Origin: Sphingobium nicotianae
Lineage (GTDB): Bacteria; Pseudomonadota; Alphaproteobacteria; Sphingomonadales; Sphingomonadaceae
Assembly (NCBI RefSeq): GCF_018603885.1
Contig: NZ_JAHGAW010000002.1
Location: 248,001 to 312,000 of the forward strand
DNA: 64,000 nt
Direction of reading: 5' to 3'
Part shown: in pieces, positions 18,202-28,833 of the stretch
Layout of the letters: every line of letters begins with the position of its first letter
Numbering within the stretch: the first letter of the stretch is position 1
The notes under the pieces: generated by a model
What the model was told of the DNA's origin: nothing
What the model saw: only the letters and a program-made list of their open reading frames with translations
Database searches by the model: none
Translations under genes and position numbers: made by a program

Positions 18202-19443
18202 TCAGGCCGCCCTTTCCGCAGCCGGCGGTGTGAGCAGATAGGCTCCCCATTTATCGAGGAGGTTCCTGCGCATTTCGAGAAAGGTCGTCCTCTTGTAGGC
18301 CGCGACGACCTTGTCCGGCACCCCATGGGCGAGCGCCGCCTCGGCGACAGGATCGGGAATCTCCGGGACCTTTTCAGCCGCCCAGTCCCGGAAGCTCGAT
18401 CGGAAGCCGTGGGGCACGAACGGCAGCTTGGCGTCACGCAGGACTTTCAGGACAGTCATATCCGAGATCACTTTTCGTGCCGCCGACGGAAACACGAGCG
18501 GGTCGTTTTCGCCCTCTTTGCGATAGGCTTCAGCTCGTTCGAGGACTCCAAGCGCCGCATCGTTCAGCGTGATACTGTGAGCGACATCACCTTTCATGAT
18601 TTCGGCTGGCCGGTTCCAAAGCCGCTTCTTCAGATCGATCTGGCTCCACCGAGCGTTTCTTACCTCTCCGCCTCTCGCCGCCGTCGCGATAACAAACATG
18701 AGCGCAAGGCGCCCCATGGTCTCATTGTTGCTGCCGAGACGCTGATAGTAGGCCGGAGTGTCGACGTAGGGCATTGCAGGAAAGTTCGTGTTCTTCGTGC
18801 GATGTTTGCCGAGCAGGATCGAAAGCTCTTCGTTGGGAGCTTCGCTCGAGCGCCACTTCTTGGCCCGGGCATAGTTGAGAACCTTCGCGATGCGACGCCG
18901 GACCTTGCGACCCATGAACGGCTTTGCCGTCCAAATAGGCTTGAGAGCCTCGGCGACGTCGCTCGCTTCGATATGGTCGACCCGCTTCTTGCCGAGCGTC
19001 GGATTTGCGTGTTCCTTCAAGGACGCCAGAAACGCGTCGGCTTCCTTCTCGGACCAACCGTCCTTAAACTCTGCGTGGGCCTTTATGACCGCCTCGGCGA
19101 ACGAGGGTCGGACAATCCTCTCCTTGTCGCGTTCGGCGACGGGGTCGCGTCCTGCCTTGGCCAGCTTGCGGAGCAAAGCAGCTTTCTCTCTCGCCTCGGC
19201 GAGGGTCAGCAGGCGCTGTTCGAGAAGCGGGACGCTCTCTTCTGTCTCACCATCACGCCGCCGCTCCTGCTTGCTGCTGACATCTGCGGTGCCCAGACCG
19301 ATGTCGCGGCGGCGCCCGGCCACTTGGACGCGCAGGACCCACGAGCGTCCACCGGTCGGGGCGACAAACAAAGAGAGTCCCTTCCCGTCGACATGCCGTC
19401 CGGGCTTGGCGGTGCGTACAGAGATCGCAGTGAGCTTGCTCAT
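18202..19443 (-). CDS. Tyrosine-type (P4-like) site-specific integrase
   Basis: The 413-residue protein has the N-terminal DUF4102 arm-binding domain (AKPGRHVDGKGLSLFV) and a core-binding domain around residues 115-200. The catalytic domain carries Arg in ATAARGGEVRNARW, HGFRSSFRDW, the second His region ALAHG and the nucleophile Tyr in VAAYKR. All catalytic positions appear present, so it may be active. GGGAAAG precedes the ATG. It sits at the right end of the mobile segment, reading inward, as P4-type integrases usually do next to an attachment site. No tRNA gene was recognised in the flank, so the att site is unknown. Confidence 0.93.
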   Translation of the reverse strand: MSKLTAISVRTAKPGRHVDGKGLSLFVAPTGGRSWVLRVQVAGRRRDIGLGTADVSSKQERRRDGETEESVPLLEQRLLTLAEAREKAALLRKLAKAGRDPVAERDKERIVRPSFAEAVIKAHAEFKDGWSEKEADAFLASLKEHANPTLGKKRVDHIEASDVAEALKPIWTAKPFMGRKVRRRIAKVLNYARAKKWRSSEAPNEELSILLGKHRTKNTNFPAMPYVDTPAYYQRLGSNNETMGRLALMFVIATAARGGEVRNARWSQIDLKKRLWNRPAEIMKGDVAHSITLNDAALGVLERAEAYRKEGENDPLVFPSAARKVISDMTVLKVLRDAKLPFVPHGFRSSFRDWAAEKVPEIPDPVAEAALAHGVPDKVVAAYKRTTFLEMRRNLLDKWGAYLLTPPAAERAA

Positions 19444-19596
19444 TTCTTTCCCACAATCTTTCCCACATTTTTATCAGGCTGTGGGCGATTGTCAACGAAC
19501 CACAGCGAACTTCAGGTGCGGTTTCAGGAAGAAATTATATTGAAAAAACATAAGGATAAAGGTCTATAGTGAACGTCAGCGAACGTCGAAAAAAGA
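19444..19596. other. AT-rich flank of integrase, possible attachment/promoter region
   Basis: This stretch is clearly more AT-rich than its surroundings, especially 19520-19570. It contains repeated CGAAC words (near 19495, 19507 and 19572-19585). Arm-type binding sites of the integrase or the att junction could lie here. No tRNA 3' end was seen. Confidence 0.35.
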
Positions 19597-19965
19597 GTGG
19601 TTCGATTTTGGCTCGGGCCTCCAGAGCGGTATCCAGAGCCCCGCGAGAGAGAGGCGCGTCGACTTCTCGCCAAGGGAATAGATCCGGTAGAAAAGTCCAA
19701 ACTCGACAAAATCGCAAAATCGCTCGCTGCGAAGAATGATTTCCAATCGATCGCTAACGAGTGGCTCGAGAAAATCGAGCGCGAAGGCGTCGCGCCTATG
19801 ACCTTCAAGAAGGCGCGATGGTTGATCGGCAAGACTTTCCCAGCCCTTGGGCGGCGACCAATCACCGAGATCTCGGCTCACGAGCTCCTGGCAGTGTTGA
19901 AGAAGGTCGAAGCTTCAAAGCGCTATGACACGGCCAACCGTATCCTCGTCGATTTCGGTCAGACC
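19597..19965 (+). pseudogene. Second integrase, internal fragment
   Basis: About 120 codons resemble the arm- and core-binding part of another P4-type integrase: EARRLLAKGIDPVEK, then FQSIANEWLEKIEREGVAP and PITEISAHELLAVLKKVE, ending at KRYDTANR. The catalytic domain is absent because the frame runs directly into oxygenase sequence at about 19950-19970. The start of the arm domain is also missing. The order integrase-then-fragment suggests two successive insertions at one site, or a rearranged element end. Confidence 0.75.
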
Positions 19966-20346
19966 TCAGGCGATCCCGGCTATTTCAACAGCGACATGGG
20001 CGGCCCGGAAAACATGTGGCACCAGGATTGCGCCGCGATGAAGGCCGGTCATTGGAGCGGCATCATCAGGCGCGGCAATGCCTATGAGGATTTCGTGGTG
20101 CAGGAGAACATGGGGGCCATCGTCGATCGCTCCAGAAATATCTCGGCACCTGCGACCGCGTCATCTATCGCGCCCGCCGCCTGCTCCTCGAAGCGGTCGA
20201 GCGCTATCAGGCCACGGGCGAGATCAGCTTTGCAGGCGACGCCATCGACTTCGGCCGCCATCCGCGCGGTCAGCTGCGCTTATCCCAGGGACAGGGACTG
20301 GCGCGACATTGAGACGTATGTCGCGCAGGCATTGGCGGCGGAATGA
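19966..20346 (+). pseudogene. Ring-hydroxylating oxygenase alpha-subunit, C-terminal remnant with frameshifts
   Basis: Continuing in frame from the integrase piece, the text MKAGHWSGIIRRGNAYEDF and VVQENMGAIVDRS matches the C-terminal part of phthalate-type Rieske oxygenase large subunits. Near 20134-20139 one base is missing: the frame that continues the homology reads LGTCDRVIYRARRLLLEAV. Near 20253 one extra base returns the original frame, giving AAIRAVSCAYPRDRDW to the stop at 20346. The Rieske centre and iron ligands are not present. It is a dead fragment of an aromatic-degradation gene brought in or cut by mobile DNA. Confidence 0.75.
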
Positions 20347-20372
20347 AAAAGGGGCGGCAACGCGCCGCCCCT
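20346..20372 (-). terminator. Rho-independent terminator of katG
   Basis: AGGGGCGGC at 20350-20358 pairs perfectly with GCCGCCCCT at 20364-20372 around a five-base loop. On the minus strand it is followed by five T, 23 bases after the katG stop. Confidence 0.85.
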
Positions 20373-20394
20373 CCGTCCGTTTCGTTCAGACTGC

Positions 20395-22722
<2,328 letters not shown>

Positions 22723-22762
22723 AGAGACTGAAATTCGAGCGAGAGGTTCTGAAAATGAGAAA

Positions 22763-22783
22763 GGCGCCTCACGAGGAGGCGCC
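22763..22783 (-). terminator. Strong hairpin, possible terminator
   Basis: GGCGCCTC at 22763-22770 pairs with GAGGCGCC at 22776-22783 around ACGAG. On the minus strand it is followed by TTTCTCATTTTC. It would end transcription of whatever small gene once preceded katG. Confidence 0.4.
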
Positions 22784-23184
22784 CTAGTGTGGTGCCCCTA
22801 GACGGAGCAGCCGAAACCTTATTGCTGAAACGCGCCTTGCCCGCGATCGTTCCGGCTTGTCTGCGCTGATGCGACGAAGCGTGCGAGCCTTGGATAGATC
22901 GCCTCGAAACCGCCGGCAGCGACGCAGTCGGCTCGGCCAAGTGGGCGAGTTCTCGCGCCAGTCGCGCCTCTTGGCGCTCAATCTCCCGAGCCGCATCACG
23001 GAGCGAGGGAGCTCGTCATCCTCCATCCGCTTCACAAGCCTGGCCATGCGGGGTCGCCTCGTTCATCCTGTCGAACACATCAGGGCGGCGGGGAGCATGG
23101 CCAAACGCAACCTCCGTAAAATTGCGGAATGCGAGAGCCGGTGCCGGAGCCTAGAAATGCGAGCGATTTCTGAAGGGATAGAGA

Positions 23185-23832
23185 ATGGCTGCGGGCACGA
23201 AACATACGGTTATCGTTAGCCACCCCTCCCCGGACAGCTTCAATCTTTCCGTCGCGCGGCGCTATGCCGCCGTTGCGCAAGAGCTCGGAGACGAGGTCGT
23301 CATTCGAGATCTGTATCGATTGAACTTTGACCCGATTCTCAAGGCCGAAGAGCAGCCTGGTGGCGGAGAGGCGACTCTCGCGCAGGACGTGAAGGCAGAG
23401 CTAAAAGCCCTGTCGGGAACCGATGTCTTCGTCATCGTCTATCCCATCTGGTTTGGCGGCCCGCCAGCGATGCTAAAAGGCTATATTGATCGCGTTCTGG
23501 GTGCGGGAATTAGGCATCTGGAAGTGCGTGGCCGTCATTCGCCCGCCCTGACGGGAGGCAAGCAACTCGTCTCCTTCACCTCATCCGGCAACAGTCGATA
23601 TTGGTTCGAGGAACAGGGAGCGTGGATGGCGCTGCGTAACATTTTCGATACCTATCTCACCAACGCCTTTGCTTTGGCGAGCAACGATCATTTCCACTTC
23701 GATTGCATCACCAAGGCGATGAAGGAAGATGCAGTCCATGCCCGTCTGCGAGAAGTGGAAGATGTGGCACGAGCCACCTGTGCGAGATACGTGGCAGGAA
23801 AACCTGTTCAAGAATATCCTGTTCGGGACTGA
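23185..23832 (+). CDS. NAD(P)H:quinone oxidoreductase-like flavoprotein
   Basis: The 215-residue protein has the flavodoxin-like fold of the DT-diaphorase/MdaB family. It opens HTVIVSHPSPDSFNLSVA (phosphate-binding loop), then has YPIWFGGPPAMLKGYIDRVL, the typical FMN-contact and dimer segment, and FTSSGNS later. Members reduce quinones by two electrons and protect against redox cycling. AGGGATAGAG precedes the ATG. It stands alone between katG and the glycogen genes, fitting an oxidative-stress role; the true substrate is not known. Confidence 0.88.
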   Translation: MAAGTKHTVIVSHPSPDSFNLSVARRYAAVAQELGDEVVIRDLYRLNFDPILKAEEQPGGGEATLAQDVKAELKALSGTDVFVIVYPIWFGGPPAMLKGYIDRVLGAGIRHLEVRGRHSPALTGGKQLVSFTSSGNSRYWFEEQGAWMALRNIFDTYLTNAFALASNDHFHFDCITKAMKEDAVHARLREVEDVARATCARYVAGKPVQEYPVRD

Positions 23833-24057
23833 CCCCAAGCTGCCGTAACTTGTTGCCCGAACCAGATGGCTGCGGCTTCGACCGAGCCACCCTGTCTTGA
23901 TCGGCGTGTACAACACCTGACCTGATGCGGCTTTTGCCAAGGCGGCGATCGTGACCGGAGCCGGCCATGAGACCCGCTCGCGGCGCGAGAAGGTGACCAA
24001 TTCGGCGATAGACGGATCAGGGAATACTTGCGCAACCGGTGGCGCCGGTCCACCCGA

Positions 24058-25758
24058 TCATCGCAGATAGGCCTCCGTCGCGTAGCGGCGCATCATGCGT
24101 TGGCTGTTGAAGTAGGAGGCCAGCTTGCTGATCGATTGCTTCATCATCCAGATCCAACGCGCGCGATCCTCGTAGAAGAGCGGCAGGACGGTTCCTTCGA
24201 GCTTGTCGTAGAGGTCGCTCGCATGATGCTCGCCCTGATGCCCGAGGTCCGTACCGATCGACCAGCCGGTCACGCCCTCGATCCAGCCCTCGACCCACCA
24301 GCCGTCAAGTATGCTCAGATTGAGCACGCCGTTGACTGACGCCTTCATTCCGCTCGTGCCGGACGCTTCGAGCGGCGGCAACGGCGTGTTGAGCCAGATG
24401 TCCGCGCCGCCGACGAGGGTCCTGGCAATATCGAGATCATAATTGGGAAGGAAAGCCATCTCGATCTTGCCGCGCATTGCGGCAATGTGGTCATTGATTT
24501 CGGCTATCAGCTGCTTTCCCTCAAGGTCATCGGGATGCGCCTTGCCTGCCCAGACGATCTGGAATGGATGGCGGGTGTGAATGGCCTCGAGCCGCTCCAG
24601 GTCGCTGAAGATCAGTTCCGGCCGCTTGTATCCGGTCATGCGGCGCGCGAAGCCGATGATCGGCCGGTCCGGGTCGAGCCGGACGCCCGTCTTCTGCGCG
24701 GTCATGTCGATGAGCTCGGCCTTGGCCTGCATATGCGCCTGCCAGATGGCATCGTCGGGAAGCTGATCCGCGCGGAAGAGGACTTCGGGCTCATGTGACC
24801 AGTGCGGAAAATGAGCCGTGAAGAGGTGGGCGAAGGCATTGTGAGCCCAGCTCGCGACATGAACGCCATTCGTGATGGCCCTCACATGATAACCGGGAAA
24901 CATGCGCTCCGTCGTCTCGGCGTGGCGCTGGGCGACGCCGTTGACATAACCGCTCAGGGCCAGGGCGAGCTTGGTCATATTGCAGTCGTCGGACCCCGCA
25001 TAGCGCTTGAGTTCCTCGATTGCGATGAAGCTACCGAGCTCGTGTTCGACGAGATCGTAGGGGAAACGGTCATGCCCGGCCTCCACGGGCGTATGCGTCG
25101 TGAAGATGCAGCGCTCCACGACATGCTCGGGGTCGTACAGAAGTGGAGGGCTGTCGATATGATTTGTGGGCCGGGGATGATGACGCAGCAACTCGGTGGT
25201 CAGGAAGGCGGAATGGCCTTCGTTCATGTGATAGCTGCGAATGATGAAGCCGAGCGCCTGCAAGATGCGCACGCCGCCAATGCCCAGCACAGCTTCCTGC
25301 CGCAGCCGATTTGTCAGATCCCCGCCATAGAGCCGGTCGGTGATCGTGCGATCGGCCGGATCGTTCTGGTCGAGATCCGTGTCGAGGAGAATGACGGGTA
25401 CGCGGCTGCCAAGCGGGCTGGTGAGGACGTGAAGCCAGGGCCTGATCCAGACCTGCCGGCCTGCCAGCTCGATGGCGATCATGGCGTCAAGTGGTTCGGT
25501 CCATGCGCCAGGATCCCAGGGATCAGGACGGTCAATCTGATTGCCGTGATCATCCAGCTCCTGACGCAGATAGCCCGAGCGGCTCGCCAGCGACAGAAAG
25601 ACGACCGGAAGCTGCAGGTCCGCGCAGGATCGCGCTGTATCGCCCGCCAATATGCCGAGGCCGCCGCTGTAGGTGTGTATCTCGGACCTTAACGCGATCT
25701 CCATCGTGAAATAGGCGATGTGCGTATTGTGGAGGAAGGCGTTGATAGGGTCTGCCAT
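24058..25758 (-). CDS. glgP: Alpha-glucan phosphorylase, GlgP short family
   Basis: The 566-residue protein releases glucose-1-phosphate from glycogen or maltodextrin. It starts with FTMEIALRSEIHTYSGGLG, the N-terminal signature of the short phosphorylases. SYHMNEGHSAF and TTHTPVEAGHDRF lie mid-protein, and the pyridoxal-phosphate lysine is in EASGTSGMKASVNG. It is shorter than the E. coli enzyme (about 815 residues), as usual for this bacterial subfamily. AAGG precedes the ATG. It lies 56 bases after glgC in the same direction, so storage and use of glucan are encoded together. Confidence 0.94.
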   Translation of the reverse strand: MADPINAFLHNTHIAYFTMEIALRSEIHTYSGGLGILAGDTARSCADLQLPVVFLSLASRSGYLRQELDDHGNQIDRPDPWDPGAWTEPLDAMIAIELAGRQVWIRPWLHVLTSPLGSRVPVILLDTDLDQNDPADRTITDRLYGGDLTNRLRQEAVLGIGGVRILQALGFIIRSYHMNEGHSAFLTTELLRHHPRPTNHIDSPPLLYDPEHVVERCIFTTHTPVEAGHDRFPYDLVEHELGSFIAIEELKRYAGSDDCNMTKLALALSGYVNGVAQRHAETTERMFPGYHVRAITNGVHVASWAHNAFAHLFTAHFPHWSHEPEVLFRADQLPDDAIWQAHMQAKAELIDMTAQKTGVRLDPDRPIIGFARRMTGYKRPELIFSDLERLEAIHTRHPFQIVWAGKAHPDDLEGKQLIAEINDHIAAMRGKIEMAFLPNYDLDIARTLVGGADIWLNTPLPPLEASGTSGMKASVNGVLNLSILDGWWVEGWIEGVTGWSIGTDLGHQGEHHASDLYDKLEGTVLPLFYEDRARWIWMMKQSISKLASYFNSQRMMRRYATEAYLR

Positions 25759-25814
25759 GAGCCTTTTTGTCCGGGGAACAGGTCGATATGCTGGCTGCCG
25801 GCCGGCGCGGCGCT

Positions 25815-27071
25815 TTACGCGGCAGACCGCACGTCATCCCGCATGGAAAGCCGGTCGATCATCTGCTGGGTGACGAGGCAGACGCCTCCCGCAGTACGGC
25901 GGAAGCGCTGCGCGTCGAAGTCCGGGTCTTCGCCCACGACCAGCCCTGCCGGAACCGTGACGCCGGCGTCGACGATGACGCGCTTGAGACGCGCGCCGGA
26001 ACCGATGTGGCAATTGGGCAGGAGGAGCACTTCCTCCAGATTTGCATGATCGGCAATGTTCGTGCCGTCTGAAAGCAGAGAGCGCCTGACCCGTGAACCG
26101 GCGAGGACGCCGTCATGCACGATCAGGGGGGAGGTCATGTCCCGCCGCTGCGGAGCCCTCGCCGTCTGCAGCCGCTGAGTCCAGAGCGGCCATCGCTCGT
26201 CCTCCATATCGAAGCGCGGTCTGCGCGCCATCACGTCAAGATGAGCGGCGAAATAGGCGTCCAGTGTGCCGACATCGCGCCAATAGGCATTCACCTCCTC
26301 CGCGCTACGAACGCAGGAGTCGGCGAAGCGATGCGCGAATGCCCGGCCATGCTGGACGATATGGGGAATGATGTCGGCGCCGAAGTCATGGGACGATCCC
26401 AAATCGGCATCGTCGCGGTGAAGCGCATCCAGCAGGAATGCCGTGTCGAACACATAGATGCCCATGGAGGCCAGCGATGCGTCGGGATTGCCAGGCACAG
26501 CGGGCGGATCATGCGGCTTTTCGACAAAGGCCGTGATGCGATCGGCGACGTCGACATGCATGACGCCGAAGCCTCGCGCTTCCTCACGCGGCACCGTGAT
26601 GCAGCCGACCGTCACATCGGCGCCGGTCGCGACATGCTGACGCAGCATCCGCCCATAATCCATCTTGTAGACATGGTCGCCGGCGAGAATGACGACGTGG
26701 CGGGGCGCACGGCGCTCGATGACGTCGATATTCTGGAAGACCGCGCCCGCCGTGCCCTCATAATATATTCCGCCGCTGCCTTCGGAGCCCGGCAAGATGT
26801 CGAGGCTGCCGTTGCGTCGGGTGGACAGAAAAGGCGATAGGCGCTCAATATGGCGGATGAGGGCGCGCTGTTTGTACTGCGTGGCGACGCCGATGCGAGG
26901 AATGCCGGAATTGAGCGCATTCGAAAGCGCGAAATCGATGATACGGGACCGGCCGCCGAAGGGGATGGCGGGCTTGGCGCAATCGTCGGTCAACTCCTTC
27001 AGTCGGCTGCCGCGCCCGCCGGCAAGCACGAAGGCCATGGAGTCGCAGGCAAGCTGTCCTTCTTTCGTCAC
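25815..27071 (-). CDS. glgC: Glucose-1-phosphate adenylyltransferase GlgC
   Basis: The protein makes ADP-glucose, the donor for glycogen synthesis. The nucleotidyltransferase motif LAGGRGSRLKELT is near the N-terminus, followed by KPAIPFGGRSRIIDFALSNA and HVVILAGDHVYKMDY. A left-handed beta-helix with VIVDAGVTVPAGLVVGED is at the C-terminus. The start chosen is the GTG at 27071, since AAGGGAGG lies 7 bases before it; the resulting 418-residue length fits the family. Other in-frame codons up to 27131 lack such a site. It is transcribed with glgP. No glycogen synthase or branching enzyme is in the window. Confidence 0.95.
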   Translation of the reverse strand: MTKEGQLACDSMAFVLAGGRGSRLKELTDDCAKPAIPFGGRSRIIDFALSNALNSGIPRIGVATQYKQRALIRHIERLSPFLSTRRNGSLDILPGSEGSGGIYYEGTAGAVFQNIDVIERRAPRHVVILAGDHVYKMDYGRMLRQHVATGADVTVGCITVPREEARGFGVMHVDVADRITAFVEKPHDPPAVPGNPDASLASMGIYVFDTAFLLDALHRDDADLGSSHDFGADIIPHIVQHGRAFAHRFADSCVRSAEEVNAYWRDVGTLDAYFAAHLDVMARRPRFDMEDERWPLWTQRLQTARAPQRRDMTSPLIVHDGVLAGSRVRRSLLSDGTNIADHANLEEVLLLPNCHIGSGARLKRVIVDAGVTVPAGLVVGEDPDFDAQRFRRTAGGVCLVTQQMIDRLSMRDDVRSAA

Positions 27072-27482
27072 GCGGAAACCTCCCTTCACATCATATCGTG
27101 AACCTTCGCCGGATCCCGGAAACGGCGGCAATCATCGTCGACAGTCGAGATTAGATTGCAGGAACAAATCCTTGGCTTGTTTGCCGGCCGGCGAGTGCGG
27201 CGGCCATTAGGGTTGTTACTTAACTGTGGTCGCAGCGAAGGGCGCAGCGTCTTGGACGATAAGGACGGCATCGGCAGGATGAGGATCAGCGCGGTGACGG
27301 TATTCGAGCGGTTGCAGCAAGTTCGCTGACGCGGGAGGCACGAGACGAATGACATCGTGAGGGCGGTTGCCGATCACGCGCGGCGTGCATTGTTGCTCAT
27401 AGTGTGGCCCTGGTGACCTTTGGGCAATCCAGGCGGACCGGTTCGGCAGGATGAGACGACCGCCCGAATCTGTCCACGCAGC
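27072..27482. other. Intergenic region between glgC and the PRTase operon
   Basis: This 411-base stretch holds the glgC promoter and ribosome site. No coding pattern, stable hairpin or known regulatory motif was recognised. A GGAAC word at 27161 lacks the matching CGTT for an EcfG promoter. Confidence 0.5.
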
Positions 27483-28175
27483 CTAGACGGCCGGAGAGGA
27501 AGGCGGGGGCTGCTGCTCCGTGCGAGCAGCACCGGCGAGCAGCTGCTTCACCTCCTCGTCGCTAGTCTGGCGGAAGTCGGCATAATGGACGCCGACAGCG
27601 TAGAATGGATAGGGCGACAGCAGGCAGATGATCTCGTCGCACTCATTGGCGAGCGACCTCAGCGCATCAGGCGGTGCCACCGGCACGGCGAGCAGGATCT
27701 TTCCGGCCCGCGCCCTGCGCAGGCCCTTGAGTGCGGCGCGCACCGTGCCACCGGTCGCGATTCCGTCATCCACCAGGATGACGTTGCGGCCTGTAAGATC
27801 GATCGGTTTCCTGTCGCCGAGATATTCCCGTCGGCGCCGATCGATTTCCCGAAGCTGTCGCGCCGTCTCGTTCCGGATATAGTCGCTGCCGGGGGAAAGT
27901 TCGCGGACGATCTCATCGTTCAGGACGGTCTGGGGATGGGCGCCATCGATAACCGCGCCGATGCCGAATTCCTCATGGCCGGGTGCCCCCAGCTTACGGA
28001 CAAACAGGAGGTCGAGATCAGCGCCCAGCGCCTGCGCGATCTCATGCGCAACGGGCACGCCGCCACGCGGCAGCGCAAGGACGACGGGACGATCCGGGCA
28101 ATGCCCCGCGATAGCCCGCGCGAGCCTGCGGCCGGCCTCCTCGCGATCCCTGAATGCCGGACGGGCGGAGGACAT
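27483..28175 (-). CDS. Phosphoribosyltransferase domain protein
   Basis: The 230-residue protein has the PRTase fold with the PRPP loop NVILVDDGIATGGT and an N-terminal VVLALPRGGVPVAHEIA, typical of stand-alone predicted phosphoribosyltransferases. The substrate base is unknown. The start overlaps the hydrolase stop (TGATG) after GAGGAG, so translation is coupled. In Mycobacterium tuberculosis a related domain is fused to an erythromycin-esterase-like domain (Rv2030c). Here the two are separate genes in one operon with a hydrolase between them, which supports a shared function. Confidence 0.88.
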   Translation of the reverse strand: MSSARPAFRDREEAGRRLARAIAGHCPDRPVVLALPRGGVPVAHEIAQALGADLDLLFVRKLGAPGHEEFGIGAVIDGAHPQTVLNDEIVRELSPGSDYIRNETARQLREIDRRRREYLGDRKPIDLTGRNVILVDDGIATGGTVRAALKGLRRARAGKILLAVPVAPPDALRSLANECDEIICLLSPYPFYAVGVHYADFRQTSDEEVKQLLAGAARTEQQPPPSSPAV

Positions 28176-28831
28176 CACGGCCTCTCCTCAAGATGAAGAA
28201 GGAACCATCGCGCGGCATGCTCGATGACCATGTCCAGCGTGCCAGGCTCCTCGAACAGATGGTGCGCGCCGGGAACGATCACAAGCTCGGTCTGCGCCTG
28301 CATGTGCCGCATGGCTGTGCGATTGAGCTCGATCACGGGCACGTCGCGGCTGCCGACGATGAGCAGCGTGGGAGCGCGCACATGGGCGAGTGCGCGCGAT
28401 CCGGCCAGATCGGGCCGTCCGCCGCGCGAGACGATGGCGCGGATGTCGCTTTTTTCCGCCGAGGCCGCCAGAAGGGCAGCGCCCGCGCCGGTGCTGGCGC
28501 CGAAATAGCCGATCGGCAGGCGCGCGAGCGCCGGCTGCAGCCTGGCCCAATCCGCCGCGCCCGAGAGTCGCCCGGCCAGGAGCGGAATGTCGAAGACATT
28601 GGCGCGGTCCTGCTCTTCCAGCGACGTCAGCAGGTCGATCAGCAGAGTTGCGAAGCCGGCGCGATGCAGGCCGTGCGCGACGTGCTTGTTGCGCGGACTG
28701 AGGCGCCCACTGCCGCTGCCATGCGCGAAGATGACGAGACCTTTTGGTCGATCCGGCAACCCCAACAGCCCCTTGAGGCCGTGGGGCTGAACCGTGACGG
28801 GCACGGGAGCGGCATCGACTGGCGTAGCCAT
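28175..28831 (-). CDS. Alpha/beta hydrolase, dienelactone-hydrolase-like
   Basis: The 218-residue protein shows GLVIFAHGSGSGRLSPRN near the N-terminus (oxyanion loop), the nucleophile Ser in YFGASTGAGAA, Asp in IVGSRDVPVIE and His in GAHHLFEEPG. This is a complete triad for the dienelactone hydrolase-like family often paired with phosphoribosyltransferases. The natural substrate is not known. The start lies just past the esterase stop (28834) and its own stop overlaps the PRTase start, so all three are co-translated. Confidence 0.88.
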   Translation of the reverse strand: MATPVDAAPVPVTVQPHGLKGLLGLPDRPKGLVIFAHGSGSGRLSPRNKHVAHGLHRAGFATLLIDLLTSLEEQDRANVFDIPLLAGRLSGAADWARLQPALARLPIGYFGASTGAGAALLAASAEKSDIRAIVSRGGRPDLAGSRALAHVRAPTLLIVGSRDVPVIELNRTAMRHMQAQTELVIVPGAHHLFEEPGTLDMVIEHAARWFLLHLEERP

Positions 28832-28833
28832 CG

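Noticed and set aside
19444..19596. tRNA gene as attachment site for the integrase
   Set aside because: No cloverleaf or conserved T-loop (GTTCRAATC) was found on either side of the integrase.
22900..23066. Selenoprotein with in-frame TGA upstream of katG
   Set aside because: No SECIS-like hairpin directly after the TGA, and the frame has no known selenoprotein similarity.
23900..24010. Short plus-strand sequence AKAAIVTGAG resembling the start of a short-chain dehydrogenase
   Set aside because: Only ten residues match; the expected GIG does not follow and no Tyr-Lys motif is found downstream in any frame.
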